A DNA stretch of 64,000 bases from Acidovorax sp. HDW3. Lineage in GTDB: Bacteria > Pseudomonadota > Gammaproteobacteria > Burkholderiales > Burkholderiaceae_C. Made by a program: the position numbers and the translations under genes. Shown piece after piece: positions 1 to 8,141 of the stretch (the stretch's first letter is position 1; every line of letters begins with the position of its first letter). The notes under the pieces were generated by a model. The model saw only the letters and a program-made list of their open reading frames with translations, was not told where the DNA came from and did no database searches. The stretch is from the NCBI RefSeq assembly GCF_011303755.1, contig NZ_CP049885.1, forward strand, positions 2,152,001 to 2,216,000. The letters run 5' to 3'.

Positions 1-1211
1 TGGGCGAGGAGCTGTACGGCGCCTTCAAGCACTGGGACCTGGGCGACATCCTGGGCGCCGAAGGCACGCTGATGAAGACCAAGACCGGCGAGCTCTCCAT
101 CAAGGTGACCGCACTGCGCCTCTTGACCAAGAGCCTGCGCCCCATGCCCGACAAGTTCCACGGCATGGCGGACCAGGAGATGAAGTACCGCCAGCGCTAC
201 GTTGACTTGATGACCGACGACAGCACGCGCCAGCGCTTCGTGGCGCGCAGCAAGGCCGTCTCCAGCATCCGCGCCTTCATGGTCGAGCATGGCTTCTTGG
301 AGGTGGAAACGCCCATGCTGCACCCCATTCCCGGCGGTGCCAACGCACGCCCGTTCATCACGCACCACAACGCGCTCGAACAAGACATGTACCTGCGCAT
401 TGCGCCCGAGCTGTACTTGAAGCGCCTCCTGGTGGGCGGCTTTGAGCGCGTGTTCGAGATCAACCGCAACTTCCGCAACGAAGGCATCTCGGTGCGCCAC
501 AACCCCGAGTTCACCATGATGGAGTTCTACGCCGCGTACTGGAACTACCAGGACTTGATGGGCTTTACCGAGCAGCTCATCCGCGACACCGCCATGAAGG
601 CCGTGGGCACGCTGCAACTGAGCTACCAGGGCCGCGCCGTCGATCTGAGCCAGCCCTTTGCCCGCCTGACCATCCGCGAAGCCATCTACCAGTACACCGA
701 GGCGGGCGCCCATGTGGACGACGCCGCCTGGCTCATCAGCGCACTGAAAAAGCTCGGCCTGAGCGAAGAAAAAGACCGCCTGTCCACGCGCAGCCTGGCC
801 AGCCTGCAGGTGCTGTACTTTGAAGAAACGGTGGAAGACAAGCTCTGGCAGCCGACCTTCATCATGGAGCACCCGACCGAGATCAGCCCGCTCGCTCGCG
901 CCAACGACAGCCGCCCCGAAGTGACCGAGCGCTTTGAGCTCTACATCACCGGGCGCGAATTTGGCAACGGCTTTAGCGAATTGAACGACGCCGAAGACCA
1001 GGCCGCACGCTTTCAGGCCCAGGTCAACGCCAAAGACAGCGGCGACGACGAAGCCATGTACTTCGACCAGGACTTTGTGCGCGCGCTCGAACACGGGATG
1101 CCACCGGCGGGCGGCTGCGGCATCGGCATCGACCGCTTCATGATGCTGCTGACCGACAGCCAGAGCATCCGCGACGTCATCCTGTTCCCCGCGCTGCGCC
1201 GCGAGAGTTGA
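1..1211 (+). CDS. lysS: Lysine--tRNA ligase, class II (5' end outside window)
   Basis: Charges tRNA-Lys with lysine in the cytoplasm. The reading frame is already open at base 3, so the start lies before the window; 402 residues are visible of the roughly 500 usual for LysS. The visible part begins at the end of the anticodon-binding OB domain ([16 protein letters not shown]) and includes the class II catalytic core. Motif 2 is recognisable as [20 protein letters not shown]-type sequence, and motif 3 as [15 protein letters not shown] near the C-terminus, ending in [13 protein letters not shown]. The next gene starts 10 bases downstream on the same strand, so the two may share a transcript. 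The identification is secure; only the N-terminus is missing. Confidence 0.97.
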   Translation, partial: GEELYGAFKHWDLGDILGAEGTLMKTKTGELSIKVTALRLLTKSLRPMPDKFHGMADQEMKYRQRYVDLMTDDSTRQRFVARSKAVSSIRAFMVEHGFLEVETPMLHPIPGGANARPFITHHNALEQDMYLRIAPELYLKRLLVGGFERVFEINRNFRNEGISVRHNPEFTMMEFYAAYWNYQDLMGFTEQLIRDTAMKAVGTLQLSYQGRAVDLSQPFARLTIREAIYQYTEAGAHVDDAAWLISALKKLGLSEEKDRLSTRSLASLQVLYFEETVEDKLWQPTFIMEHPTEISPLARANDSRPEVTERFELYITGREFGNGFSELNDAEDQAARFQAQVNAKDSGDDEAMYFDQDFVRALEHGMPPAGGCGIGIDRFMMLLTDSQSIRDVILFPALRRES

Positions 1212-1221
1212 GCCCCACACC

Positions 1222-2265
1222 ATGACCGTGAATGCACCACCCGCCATTGAGCTGCCGTCCGTGCGCGCGCCCACGCCGGTGGTGCACTACCACTTCACGG
1301 TCCTGGTGGTGGACGACCAACGCTCGGTGCGCGCAGCCCTGGCAGCCGAGCTGCAGCACGCAGGCGTCTCGCGCATCCTCGAAGCTGCGAGCGCCGAAGA
1401 AGCCCTGGCGCAATTCAAGGCCCACCGCCCAGACCTGGTGCTGCTCGACATCCGCCTGCCCGGCCACGACGGCTACTGGGCGGCGCAGCAAATGCGCGAG
1501 GCCGAACCGGGCGAATGGACGCCCATCATCTTCCTCTCGGGCCTGGACAACGAGCTTGACGTCTGGCGCGGCATCGAAGTTGGCGGCGACGACTACCTGG
1601 TCAAACCCGTCAAACCCATCGTACTCACCGCCAAGCTGCGCGCCATGCGCCGCCTGCTGGACATGCGCCGGCGCCTGGTGCAACTGAGCGACGACCTGCA
1701 CCAAGCCAACGAACGCCTGAACGCCCTGGTCGAAAGCGACAGCCTCACCGGGCTGGTGAACCGGCGCGGGCTCGACCGCATCTTGCACAACGAAATCCTC
1801 TCGGCCCGCCGCGAAGGCCAGCCGCTGACGCTGATGCTGTGCGACATCGACCACTTCAAACCCTACAACGACCACTGCGGCCACCTGCAGGGCGACGCCT
1901 GCCTGCGCGAAGTCGCCCAGCTGCTGCAGCGGGTATGTATGCGCCCGCGCGACGTCGCCACGCGCTACGGCGGCGAGGAATTTGCCCTCATCCTGCCCAA
2001 CACCCCGCGCTCGGGCGCCATGACGTTTGCGCGCGCCCTGGGCCAGATGCTCAAGACGCAGGCCATTGCGCACCCGGCCTCGCCGCTGGGGCCGCATCTG
2101 ACGATCTCGGGCGGCATCACCACCTGTCTGCCCGACGACAGCAGCAACGCCGAAAGTATGCTCATGCGCGCTGACCAGGCGCTGTACGCCGCCAAGGCGC
2201 AGGGGCGCAACCGTTTCTTCAGCTTCGAGATGCAGATGGACACCATCGAGCAGCGCCAGCCCTGA
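1222..2265 (+). CDS. Response regulator with diguanylate cyclase output (REC-GGDEF)
   Basis: Predicted to make cyclic di-GMP from two GTP when its receiver domain is phosphorylated, as in PleD/WspR-type proteins. The REC domain spans about residues 25-145, with acidic pair D31/D32, phospho-acceptor D76 (LVLLDIRLP) and K128 (DDYLVKP). A helical linker (150-172) leads to a GGDEF domain of about 170 residues with the active-site variant GGEEF at 250-254. An RxxD sequence (RPRD, 241-244) sits five residues before it, the position of the product-inhibition I-site, so feedback control is expected. No histidine kinase is adjacent. The stop overlaps the start of the mscS-like gene by one base, which suggests translational coupling. 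Family assignment is firm; the signal is unknown. Confidence 0.93.
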   Translation: MTVNAPPAIELPSVRAPTPVVHYHFTVLVVDDQRSVRAALAAELQHAGVSRILEAASAEEALAQFKAHRPDLVLLDIRLPGHDGYWAAQQMREAEPGEWTPIIFLSGLDNELDVWRGIEVGGDDYLVKPVKPIVLTAKLRAMRRLLDMRRRLVQLSDDLHQANERLNALVESDSLTGLVNRRGLDRILHNEILSARREGQPLTLMLCDIDHFKPYNDHCGHLQGDACLREVAQLLQRVCMRPRDVATRYGGEEFALILPNTPRSGAMTFARALGQMLKTQAIAHPASPLGPHLTISGGITTCLPDDSSNAESMLMRADQALYAAKAQGRNRFFSFEMQMDTIEQRQP

Positions 2266-2924
2266 TGAGCCGCCTCGACAAATGGAAAGGCCACCTGCCC
2301 GACTGGGCGCAGGACTGGCTCGACGTCATCATCCCCGGCGCGCAAATCCTGCTCATCCTGGCCATCGCCTGGCTGCTGCAGCGCCTGCTGCGCAAGCTCG
2401 TGGCGCGCGCGGCGGCGCGCTACGGCCTGCCGCACGCCATGTTGATGCCGATCAATGGCGCCATCCGCTGGATCATCTTCTCCAGCGCCCTGCTCCTGAG
2501 CCTGGAACGCCTGGGCGTCTCGGCCTCGGTGCTGTGGACGGCGTTCACCGGCTTTGCCACCGTCGGTGCAGTCGCCTTCTTTGCCGCCTGGAGCGTGCTC
2601 TCGAACCTGTTTTGCGCCCTGCTCATCCTCACCGTCGGCCCCTTTCGCCTGGGTGACACGATAGAGCTGCTCGACACCGCCGAAAAACCCGGCGCCAAGG
2701 GCCGTGTGGTGGACATCAACATGCTCTACACCACGCTCGAAGACAGCAGCGCACCCGAAGGGCCGCCGGTGCTGCTGCAAATCCCCAACGCCTTGATTTT
2801 CCAGCGCGTGCTGCGGCGCTGGCGCGCAGGAAACCCGCCCCCGGAAAGCGCCCTCAAAGACGCGCCAGCTGCTGACGCGCCCACTGGTACGCCCGCTGCT
2901 GCGGCAACGCCGCCCACGGCGTAG
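2265..2924 (+). CDS. MscS-family mechanosensitive ion channel, short form
   Basis: Inner-membrane channel of the small-conductance mechanosensitive type that vents solutes on hypo-osmotic shock. The 219-residue protein has three hydrophobic segments: about 22-45, 62-82 and a pore helix at about 87-125 (GFATVGAVAFFAAWSVLSN, ending GPFRLGD). A short beta domain follows, and then a Pro/Ala-rich tail. It is shorter than E. coli MscS (286 residues) and lacks most of the alpha/beta vestibule, so gating may differ. Its last 71 bases overlap the 3' end of nagZ on the opposite strand, which leaves no room for a terminator between the convergent genes. The low-complexity tail (AADAPTGTPAAAATPPTA) lies in that overlap. 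Confidence 0.85.
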   Translation: MSRLDKWKGHLPDWAQDWLDVIIPGAQILLILAIAWLLQRLLRKLVARAAARYGLPHAMLMPINGAIRWIIFSSALLLSLERLGVSASVLWTAFTGFATVGAVAFFAAWSVLSNLFCALLILTVGPFRLGDTIELLDTAEKPGAKGRVVDINMLYTTLEDSSAPEGPPVLLQIPNALIFQRVLRRWRAGNPPPESALKDAPAADAPTGTPAAAATPPTA

Positions 2925-3948
2925 CCGGGCTGCGCGGCAGCAGTGCCTGGCGCCGCTCCTCGCTCGCGGCGCTCGGTTGCCAGCGCGCCTGCGCCTGCGC
3001 CTGCGCCAGGCCGTCGAGCAGACCGTCGAGCGCCTGGCCGTCGCCCAGGCTCTGGTTGCACAGCAGTGCCAGGTCGCAACCCGCCTGCAGCGCCGCCAGG
3101 GCGGCGTCGGTGTAGCTGATGCTCTGACCATCGAGGCGGCGCGCGCCCTCCATGCTCAGGTCGTCGCTGAAGATGGCGCCGTCAAAACCGAGCTGAGCGC
3201 GCAAAACATCTTGCAGCCAGATGCGGCTGAAGCCCGCCGGGCGGCTATCGACCTCGGGGTAGATGACGTGCGCCGGCATGACGCTCGCGAGCTGCGGCGC
3301 CAGCCAGCCGTAGGGCGCAGCGTCGTCCTGCAAGATGGCTGCCAGCGGGCGCGGATCGACCGGAATGTCGGTATGCGAATCGGCCTGCACAAAGCCATGG
3401 CCGGGAAAATGTTTGCCGCAATGCGCCATGCCCGCCTGCTGCAGCCCCTGCGCCAGGCTTTTGGCCAGGAGGGCGACCACGCCCGGGTCGCGCCCCAAAG
3501 AGCGATCCCCAATCACGCTGCTGCGCGAAGCGTCGTCCTGCGTCCAATCCAGATCGAGCACCGGGGTAAACGAAAAATCCACGCCACAGGCGCGCAGCTC
3601 GCTGCCGAGCACATAGCCGGCAGCGCTGGCCAGCTCCAGCGCCTGCAGCGCCTGGCGGCCATTGCCGTCTTGCGGCCAGCGCTGGCCCAGGGCGCGCATG
3701 GGCGGCAGGTGCGTGAAGCCATCGGTCTGAAAGCGCTGCACGCGCCCGCCTTCGTGATCGACGCAGATCAGCAGGTCGGCACGCACGGCCTTGATGGCGG
3801 CGCACAGCTGCTGCAGCTGCGCCCTGTCCTGCCAGTTGCGCTTGAACAAAATCATGCCGCCGACCAGCGGGTGCGCCAGGCGGCGGCGGTCAGCGGCCGT
3901 GAGTTCAAGGCCGGCAACGTCGATGATGAGGGGGCGGTGCAAGGTCAT
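2854..3948 (-). CDS. nagZ: Beta-N-acetylhexosaminidase (peptidoglycan recycling)
   Basis: Cytoplasmic family 3 glycosidase that removes N-acetylglucosamine from GlcNAc-anhydro-muropeptides. The protein shows the family signatures KHFPGHGFVQADSHTD (catalytic dyad histidine) and IFSDDLSMEGA (aspartate nucleophile region). An N-terminal IDVAGLEL segment aligns with the usual MLDVEGYEL start. I chose the ATG at 3948; in-frame ATGs at 3960 and 3987 would add 4 or 13 residues, but those extra codons fall in a degenerate copy of the dispersed palindrome (see repeats), so they are poor candidates. It is the last gene of the lepA-to-nagZ run, as in related Burkholderiales, and is separated from acpS by an inverted-repeat island of about 400 bases. 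Confidence 0.93.
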   Translation of the reverse strand: MTLHRPLIIDVAGLELTAADRRRLAHPLVGGMILFKRNWQDRAQLQQLCAAIKAVRADLLICVDHEGGRVQRFQTDGFTHLPPMRALGQRWPQDGNGRQALQALELASAAGYVLGSELRACGVDFSFTPVLDLDWTQDDASRSSVIGDRSLGRDPGVVALLAKSLAQGLQQAGMAHCGKHFPGHGFVQADSHTDIPVDPRPLAAILQDDAAPYGWLAPQLASVMPAHVIYPEVDSRPAGFSRIWLQDVLRAQLGFDGAIFSDDLSMEGARRLDGQSISYTDAALAALQAGCDLALLCNQSLGDGQALDGLLDGLAQAQAQARWQPSAASEERRQALLPRSPATPWAALPQQRAYQWARQQLARL

Positions 3949-3970
3949 AACATGGTTCATTACACTATTA

Positions 3971-4001
3971 TTTTGATAACTACTCACGCTGATTGGGGGC
4001 C
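3971..4001 (+). repeat. Degenerate dispersed palindrome at the nagZ 5' end
   Basis: Reads TTTTGATAACTACTCACGCT then GATTGGGGGCC, a decayed match to the dispersed element (TTTTGATAGCTGCTCGCGCT...GAGGCC). It occupies the region immediately upstream of, or within the first possible codons of, nagZ. Confidence 0.5.
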
Positions 4002-4010
4002 GGTTTGCAC

Positions 4011-4118
4011 TCCCTCCCCCACTGGGGGAGGGCGGGGGTGGGGGCCAGCGGCGCTTGCTTCATCAGCCTCTGTGCCCAATGCCAGCGGGCCCCCATCCCA
4101 GCCTTCCCCCAAAGGGGC
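4011..4118. repeat. Inverted pair of G/C-box repeats, copy 1
   Basis: A G-rich block at 4024-4047 (GGGGGAGGGCGGGGGTGGGG) is imperfectly complementary to the C-rich block at 4087-4110 (CCCCCATCCCAGCCTTCCCC). Each half also forms a small hairpin of its own (CTCCCCCACTGGGGGAG at 4013-4029). The arrangement, two inverted copies of one element of about 40 bases, resembles BIME-type intergenic repeats. Confidence 0.7.
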
Positions 4119-4174
4119 TTGTGTATGCACACATCTTTTGACGGCTCCCATCCGCCTGGTCAAAGGGCGGTTTG

Positions 4175-4284
4175 TGCTCCCCTCCCCCCGCGCGGGGGAG
4201 GGGCCGGGGGAGAGGGGGCGCTGGCAGCACCTTGCCTATTCACCCCTCTCCCCAGCCTTCTCCCGCAAGGGGAGAGGGAGTGCA
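4175..4284. repeat. Inverted pair of G/C-box repeats, copy 2
   Basis: Opens with CTCCCCTCCCCCCGCGCGGG and continues GGAGGGGCCGGGGGAGAGG (about 4177-4216). The distal half at 4242-4281 (CACCCCTCTCCCCAGCCTTC, then TCCCGCAAGGGGAGAGGGAG) is its inverted relative. It closely resembles copy 1 at 4011-4118, so four versions of one element lie within 280 bases. The end, GAGTGCAAAC (4278-4287), mirrors GTTTGCACTC (4003-4012). Confidence 0.65.
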
Positions 4285-4297
4285 AACCAGCGCCAAA

Positions 4298-4320
4298 CAA
4301 GCGTTGTGCGCTATCAAAAA
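4298..4320 (-). repeat. Partial dispersed palindrome
   Basis: CAAGCGTTGTGCGCTATCAA resembles the right half of the dispersed element read on the minus strand (CAAGCGCTAGCAGCTATCAA). The copy is short and mutated and lies inside the inverted-repeat island. Confidence 0.35.
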
Positions 4321-4358
4321 AAGATGTGTGCATACATAAGCCCAGAGGGGGAAGGAGT

Positions 4359-4781
4359 CTAAGACATACCACTCATCAGGGAATTTTGTTCAAAAGTCTC
4401 GACGACGCAAAAACTCGCCGCGTAGTCGCTCTCGTCGCTCATGCTCAGGTGGCAGCGCAGGCCGCGCGCGGCAAACCAATCGCGCAACGCACCGTGCAGC
4501 ACCACTGTCGGCTGGCCGCTTTCGAGGTTGGCAATCTCGCAGGCGCGCCAGGTCATGGGCATCACCATGCCCAGGCCAATGGCCTTGGAAAATGCCTCCT
4601 TGGCCGAAAAGCGCGTCGCCAGGTAGCGCACACCGCGCTCGGGCCAGCGTGCGCTGCGCGCCTGCCAGGTGGCCAGCTCTGGCGCGCACAGCACTTTTTC
4701 AGCAAAGCGCGGGCCGTGGCGCTCCAGGCTGGCGCGGATGCGGCGCACGTCGCAAATATCGGTGCCGATACCGTAGATCAT
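4359..4781 (-). CDS. acpS: Holo-[acyl-carrier-protein] synthase
   Basis: Transfers the 4'-phosphopantetheine arm of CoA to the serine of apo-ACP; its substrate AcpP is encoded at 16081-16320. The N-terminal [15 protein letters not shown] and the central [13 protein letters not shown] carry the Mg-binding aspartate and glutamate of the AcpS family. The C-terminal [16 protein letters not shown] block is typical. At 140 residues it is slightly longer than average: the last 12 residues ([12 protein letters not shown]) extend past the conserved end and run up to the repeat island. It sits 3' of pdxJ, with a dispersed palindrome in the gap, in the conserved order pdxJ-acpS-nagZ. Confidence 0.96.
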   Translation of the reverse strand: MIYGIGTDICDVRRIRASLERHGPRFAEKVLCAPELATWQARSARWPERGVRYLATRFSAKEAFSKAIGLGMVMPMTWRACEIANLESGQPTVVLHGALRDWFAARGLRCHLSMSDESDYAASFCVVETFEQNSLMSGMS

Positions 4782-4795
4782 GGTTTATGGGTCAA

Positions 4796-4847
4796 ATCGG
4801 CCTCGAACCCTTACAGGGCAAGCGCGAGCAGCTATCAATTAATGAGT
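4796..4847 (-). repeat. Dispersed palindrome between pdxJ and acpS
   Basis: The plus strand reads GGCCTCGAACCC, then GGCAAGCGCGAGCAGCTATC and AATTAATGAG. The core is identical over more than 20 bases with the copy inside the DUF2782 gene at 57746-57790, indicating a recent common source. TTAATGAGT is repeated just beyond it. Confidence 0.8.
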
Positions 4848-4865
4848 AAATTAATGAGTGATGCG

Positions 4866-5639
4866 CTACGCGTCGCGTTCGAGCATCCCCTGGTCGATGC
4901 AGCGCTGGTAGGCGCGCACCGTATCGGCGTAGCCGAGTTCGAGCGCGTCGGCGATCAGGGCGTGGCCGATGGAGACTTCCTGCACGCCGGGCACCTGGGC
5001 CAGGAAGTCGGCCAGGTTGTCGCGGTTGAGGTCGTGGCCGGCGTTCACGCCCAGGCCGACGGCGAGCGCGGCCTGGGCGGCGGCGCGGTAGCGTTCGAGC
5101 TGGGTGGCCTGCGCCGGCTGGCCCCAGGCGGCGGCGTAGGGTTCGGTGTACAGCTCGACGCGGTCGGCGCCCAGGCTGCGCGCTGCGGCCATTTGCCCGG
5201 GGATGGGGTCCATGAACAGGCTCACGCGCACGCCCAGGCTGCGGCATTCGTCGATCAGGGGTTTGAGGCGCTCGCCGTCCTGCGCCAGGTTCCAGCCGTG
5301 GTCGCTGGTGAATTGCTCCTGGCTGTCGGGCACGAAGGTGGCCTGGTGCGGGCGCACGCGGCGGATGAATTCCATCAGGTTGTGCGTGGGGTTGCCCTCG
5401 ATGTTGAATTCCGCCTGCGGCCACTCGCGCAAGAGTTCGGCGAGCTGGTACACGTCGTGCGCGCGGATGTGGCGCTCGTCCGGGCGCGGGTGCACGGTGA
5501 TGCCCTGCGCGCCGGCCTCCAGGCACAGCTGCGCCGCGCGCGTGACGCTGGGGATGCCCAGGTGGCGGGTGTTCCTCACCAGGGCGACTTTGTTGACGTT
5601 GACGGACAGGGCGGTGCGGGGCAGGTGGTGGGTGGTCAT
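4866..5639 (-). CDS. pdxJ: Pyridoxine 5'-phosphate synthase
   Basis: Condenses 3-amino-1-hydroxyacetone 1-phosphate with deoxyxylulose 5-phosphate in the last step of de novo vitamin B6 ring synthesis. The 257-residue protein starts [16 protein letters not shown], the usual PdxJ N-terminus. It contains [14 protein letters not shown] (substrate-binding His/Arg segment) and ends in the [12 protein letters not shown] phosphate-binding region. An upstream in-frame extension exists but runs antisense-like through recO and is not real. The ATG at 5639 overlaps the recO TGA (ATGA), so translation is coupled. It is part of the rnc-era-recO-pdxJ-acpS block. Confidence 0.97.
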   Translation of the reverse strand: MTTHHLPRTALSVNVNKVALVRNTRHLGIPSVTRAAQLCLEAGAQGITVHPRPDERHIRAHDVYQLAELLREWPQAEFNIEGNPTHNLMEFIRRVRPHQATFVPDSQEQFTSDHGWNLAQDGERLKPLIDECRSLGVRVSLFMDPIPGQMAAARSLGADRVELYTEPYAAAWGQPAQATQLERYRAAAQAALAVGLGVNAGHDLNRDNLADFLAQVPGVQEVSIGHALIADALELGYADTVRAYQRCIDQGMLERDA

Positions 5640-6394
5640 AGCGTTTGCAGGTCCATCATCAGCTGGCGGGTGCGCAGCAGCGGGCTGCCGCAATGGTATT
5701 GCAGCAGGGCGCGCAGTTGGGGTTTGAGCTCGCCGGCCCAGGGGGCGGCGGCGCGCAAGGTGGCAGGATAGTCCTGGCGCACGGCCAGGGCCTGCTGCAG
5801 CGCCTGCCAGCTGCTGGCGGCCAGGGCGGCGCGCTCGCCGGCGGCGGCGCGGCACAGGCCGGCCTCGGGCGTGAGCTGGTAGCGGGCGCCGGGCTGCAGG
5901 GGCGATTGGGTCTGGGTTTCGCTGTCGAGTTCGGGCAGCAGGCCGAGGTGGCGCAGCAGCAGCAGCTCGAAGGCGCGCAGCACGGGCTCCAGGGCTTCGC
6001 CATGTTCGCCGGCGAGCACGCGTACCACGCCGGCGTAGGTGTCGAACAGCGCCGGGTGCTCGTCGTCGCGCGCCAGCAGGCGCAGCAGCAGCTCGTTGAG
6101 GTACAGGCCGGCGAGCAGCGCGTCGCCCATGGGCATGACGTGGCCGCCCACCCATTCCGCGCCCTTGAGGGTGTGGATCTCGCCCTGCCCCGCCGTCTGG
6201 CTGTAGCCCAGGCGCAGCGGCTGCAGCGGCAGCAGCACGGGGCGGAAGTTGGAGCTGGGCTTTTTCGCCCCCTTGGCCACCAGGGCAACGCGGCCATGGC
6301 GGCGCGTGAAGACTTCGAGGATCAGGCTCGATTCGCTCCAGGGGTAGCTGTGCAGAACAAAGGCCGGCTCGTCGGTGATGCGGCGCACAGCCAT
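5636..6394 (-). CDS. recO: DNA repair protein RecO
   Basis: RecO works with RecF and RecR to load RecA onto SSB-covered single-stranded gaps. The protein (252 residues) has the N-terminal OB-fold start [20 protein letters not shown] and the [20 protein letters not shown] segment typical of the family, followed by a helical C-terminal domain. As in many proteobacterial RecO proteins the zinc-finger cysteines are not evident. It lies directly after era; the 59-base gap between them is almost entirely a dispersed palindrome. The gene ends on an ATGA overlap with pdxJ. Confidence 0.94.
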   Translation of the reverse strand: MAVRRITDEPAFVLHSYPWSESSLILEVFTRRHGRVALVAKGAKKPSSNFRPVLLPLQPLRLGYSQTAGQGEIHTLKGAEWVGGHVMPMGDALLAGLYLNELLLRLLARDDEHPALFDTYAGVVRVLAGEHGEALEPVLRAFELLLLRHLGLLPELDSETQTQSPLQPGARYQLTPEAGLCRAAAGERAALAASSWQALQQALAVRQDYPATLRAAAPWAGELKPQLRALLQYHCGSPLLRTRQLMMDLQTL

Positions 6395-6400
6395 TGTTTT

Positions 6401-6453
6401 GCTATCCCTTTAATAGCTGCTCGCGCTTGCCTGGCAAGCGCTAGAGGCCAAAA
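6401..6453 (+). repeat. Dispersed palindrome between era and recO (near-consensus)
   Basis: Reads AATAGCTGCTCGCGCTTG, CCTGG, CAAGCGCTAGAGGCCAAAAT. CGCTTGCCTGGCAAGCG is a strong hairpin. It fills the era-recO gap, and its right edge touches the era stop codon (6454-6456). Because it lies within an operon it should be transcribed and fold in the mRNA. Confidence 0.9.
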
Positions 6454-7461
6454 TCATTCGTAACCGAAGGAGCGTACCCGGGCTTCGTCGTCGGCCCAGC
6501 CGGAGCGCACCTTGACCCAGACTTCCAGGAACACCTTGGCGTCCATGAGTTTTTCCAGCTCCTGGCGTGCCTCGGTGCTGATGCGCTTGAGCTTTTCGCC
6601 CTTCTCGCCGATCACCATGGCCTTGTGGCCGTCGCGCTCGACGACGATGGTGGCCGCGATGCGGATGAAGCGCTTGTACTGCTTGCTCTTTTCCTCATCG
6701 AACTTGTCAATCACCACGGTGGAGGTGTAGGGCAGCTCGTCGCCGGTGAAGCGAAAGAGTTTTTCGCGCACCGTTTCGCTGGCAAGGAATTTCTCGCTGC
6801 GGTCGGTGAGCTCGTCCTCGGCGTACATCCAGGGCTGCTCGGGCAGGTATTTTTCGCAAATGCCGAACAGACGCTCGATGTTGCCCTTGTTCTTGGCCGA
6901 CATGGGCACGAATTCGGTGAACGCGTGCCGGTGCTGCATCTCTTGCAACCAGGGCGCAATCTCGGCACGGCGGTGGATGGTGTCGAGCTTGTTGGCAATG
7001 AGCAGCGTCGGGATGCCAGGCTTGAACAGGGAGAGCACCTTGGCGTCCGCCGGGGTGAAGCTGCCGGCTTCGACCACGAACAGGATCAGATCGACGTCGC
7101 CAATGGCGCCCATCACGGTCTTGTTCAGCGATTTGTTCAGCGCCGTGCTGTGCCGGGTTTGAAAGCCCGGCGTATCGACGAAGATGAACTGCGTCGCCCC
7201 CTGGGTGCGGATGCCCGTGATGCGGTGGCGCGTGGTTTGCGCCTTGCGGCTGGTGATGGAGATTTTTTGCCCCACCAGCGCATTCATGAGCGTGGACTTG
7301 CCGACGTTGGGCTTGCCGACGATGGCAATCAGGCCGCAGCGCTGACCCTCGGCACCGGCGCCTGCGGGGCGCGCGGCGGCGAGCATGGATTCAAGGTCAT
7401 TTTGGCCGCCAGCGCCCTGTTCATCAGCGCTGGCAGCTACGTTTTCTGTAGCATTGGTCAT
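6454..7461 (-). CDS. era: GTPase Era
   Basis: Essential GTPase that binds 16S rRNA and assists 30S assembly. G1 is [10 protein letters not shown]3 DTPGF, G4 NKLD, and a C-terminal KH RNA-binding domain covers about the last 90 residues. The protein is 335 residues, against 301 in E. coli. The extra length is an N-terminal leader of about 40 residues ([20 protein letters not shown] and onward) before the GTPase core. Residues 4-21 of this leader are encoded by a copy of the dispersed palindrome. The ATG at 7461 forms an ATGA overlap with the rnc stop. A longer open frame upstream lies inside rnc and is not used. Confidence 0.97.
   Translation of the reverse strand: MTNATENVAASADEQGAGGQNDLESMLAAARPAGAGAEGQRCGLIAIVGKPNVGKSTLMNALVGQKISITSRKAQTTRHRITGIRTQGATQFIFVDTPGFQTRHSTALNKSLNKTVMGAIGDVDLILFVVEAGSFTPADAKVLSLFKPGIPTLLIANKLDTIHRRAEIAPWLQEMQHRHAFTEFVPMSAKNKGNIERLFGICEKYLPEQPWMYAEDELTDRSEKFLASETVREKLFRFTGDELPYTSTVVIDKFDEEKSKQYKRFIRIAATIVVERDGHKAMVIGEKGEKLKRISTEARQELEKLMDAKVFLEVWVKVRSGWADDEARVRSFGYE
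7399..7452 (-). repeat. Dispersed palindrome inside era (in frame)
   Basis: On the gene strand it reads GTAGCTGCCAGCGCT, GATGAACAG, GGCGCTGGCGGCCAAAAT. It encodes [13 protein letters not shown], using the same frame as the copies in pbpC and uvrD. It forms most of the poorly conserved N-terminal leader of Era. Confidence 0.75.
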
Positions 7462-8141
7462 CGGTGTTTGGCTTTCAAAGTGGTCAGCATGGCGGCGGCA
7501 GCAGCTTGCTCGCCCGCGCGGCGCGAGGCGCCGCTGCCGCGCTCGGCCAGGCCCAGGGCGGCAATCGCGCATTGCACCTCGAAGGTCTGGCGGTGCGCCT
7601 CGCCGGCCACGGCCAGCACCTGGTACTGGGGCAGTTTCATTTTGCGGCCCTGCAGCCACTCCTGCAACGCGGTTTTGGCGTCCTTGGAGGCAGCCTGCAT
7701 CTGCGGGTTGATCTCGACACGCTCGAACAGGCGGTGCACCAGGGCTTCGGCGCAGGTGTAGCCAGCGTCGAGGTAGACGGCGCCAATCAGCGCTTCGAGG
7801 GCGTCGGCCAGGATGGAGGGGCGCTGCTTGCCGCCGGACTTGGATTCGCCCTCGCCCAGGCGCAGCACCTCGGGCAGCTGCAGGCGCAGCGCCAGCTGGT
7901 GCAGCGTGTCTTGCTTGACGAGGTTGGCGCGCACGCGCGAGAGATCGCCCTCGGGCAGGCGCGCCAGGCGCGCGTACAGCAGGCTGGAGACGGCCAGGTT
8001 CAGCACCGAGTCGCCCAGGAATTCCAGGCGCTCGTTGTGGTCGGCACAAAAACTGCGGTGGGTGACGGCCCGCTGCAGGAGCGCGGGGTCGGAGAAATCA
8101 TGCTGCAGGCGTTGCTGCAGCGCTAAAAGACTGGGGAGCAC
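7458..8141 (-). CDS. rnc: Ribonuclease III
   Basis: Double-strand-specific endoribonuclease that processes rRNA precursors and structured mRNAs. The signature [13 protein letters not shown] (residues about 37-49) contains the catalytic acidic residues, and the second acidic site is in the [16 protein letters not shown] region. A double-stranded RNA-binding domain makes up the C-terminal 70 residues ([20 protein letters not shown]). At 227 residues it matches the E. coli enzyme (226). It lies between the DUF4845 gene and era. In E. coli the rnc-era-recO mRNA is autoregulated by RNase III cleavage of its leader; no equivalent leader stem is visible here because the upstream gene is immediately adjacent. 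Confidence 0.97.
   Translation of the reverse strand: MLPSLLALQQRLQHDFSDPALLQRAVTHRSFCADHNERLEFLGDSVLNLAVSSLLYARLARLPEGDLSRVRANLVKQDTLHQLALRLQLPEVLRLGEGESKSGGKQRPSILADALEALIGAVYLDAGYTCAEALVHRLFERVEINPQMQAASKDAKTALQEWLQGRKMKLPQYQVLAVAGEAHRQTFEVQCAIAALGLAERGSGASRRAGEQAAAAAMLTTLKAKHR

Larger units (their letters stand above)
4102..4356. mobile_element. MITE-like unit with about 37-bp terminal inverted repeats
   Basis: The left end at 4115-4139 (GGGCTTGTGTATGCACACAT then CTTTT) matches the reverse complement of 4319-4343 at 24 of 25 positions. The similarity continues outward through the CCTTCCCCC boxes to about 4102 and 4356. The interior carries a second inverted pair of C-box/G-box repeats and no coding sequence. 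A non-autonomous, MITE-like origin is inferred from the structure only: no transposase and no obvious target duplication were seen. The right end abuts the acpS stop codon. Confidence 0.5.

Noticed and set aside
4011-4356. CRISPR array in the repeat-rich gap
   Set aside because: Repeats are inverted pairs of different length, not regularly spaced direct repeats with unique spacers; no cas genes are nearby.
3993-4362. Open frames running through the inverted-repeat island
   Set aside because: They translate G/C-box repeats into low-complexity peptides and extend into acpS or nagZ antisense sequence.
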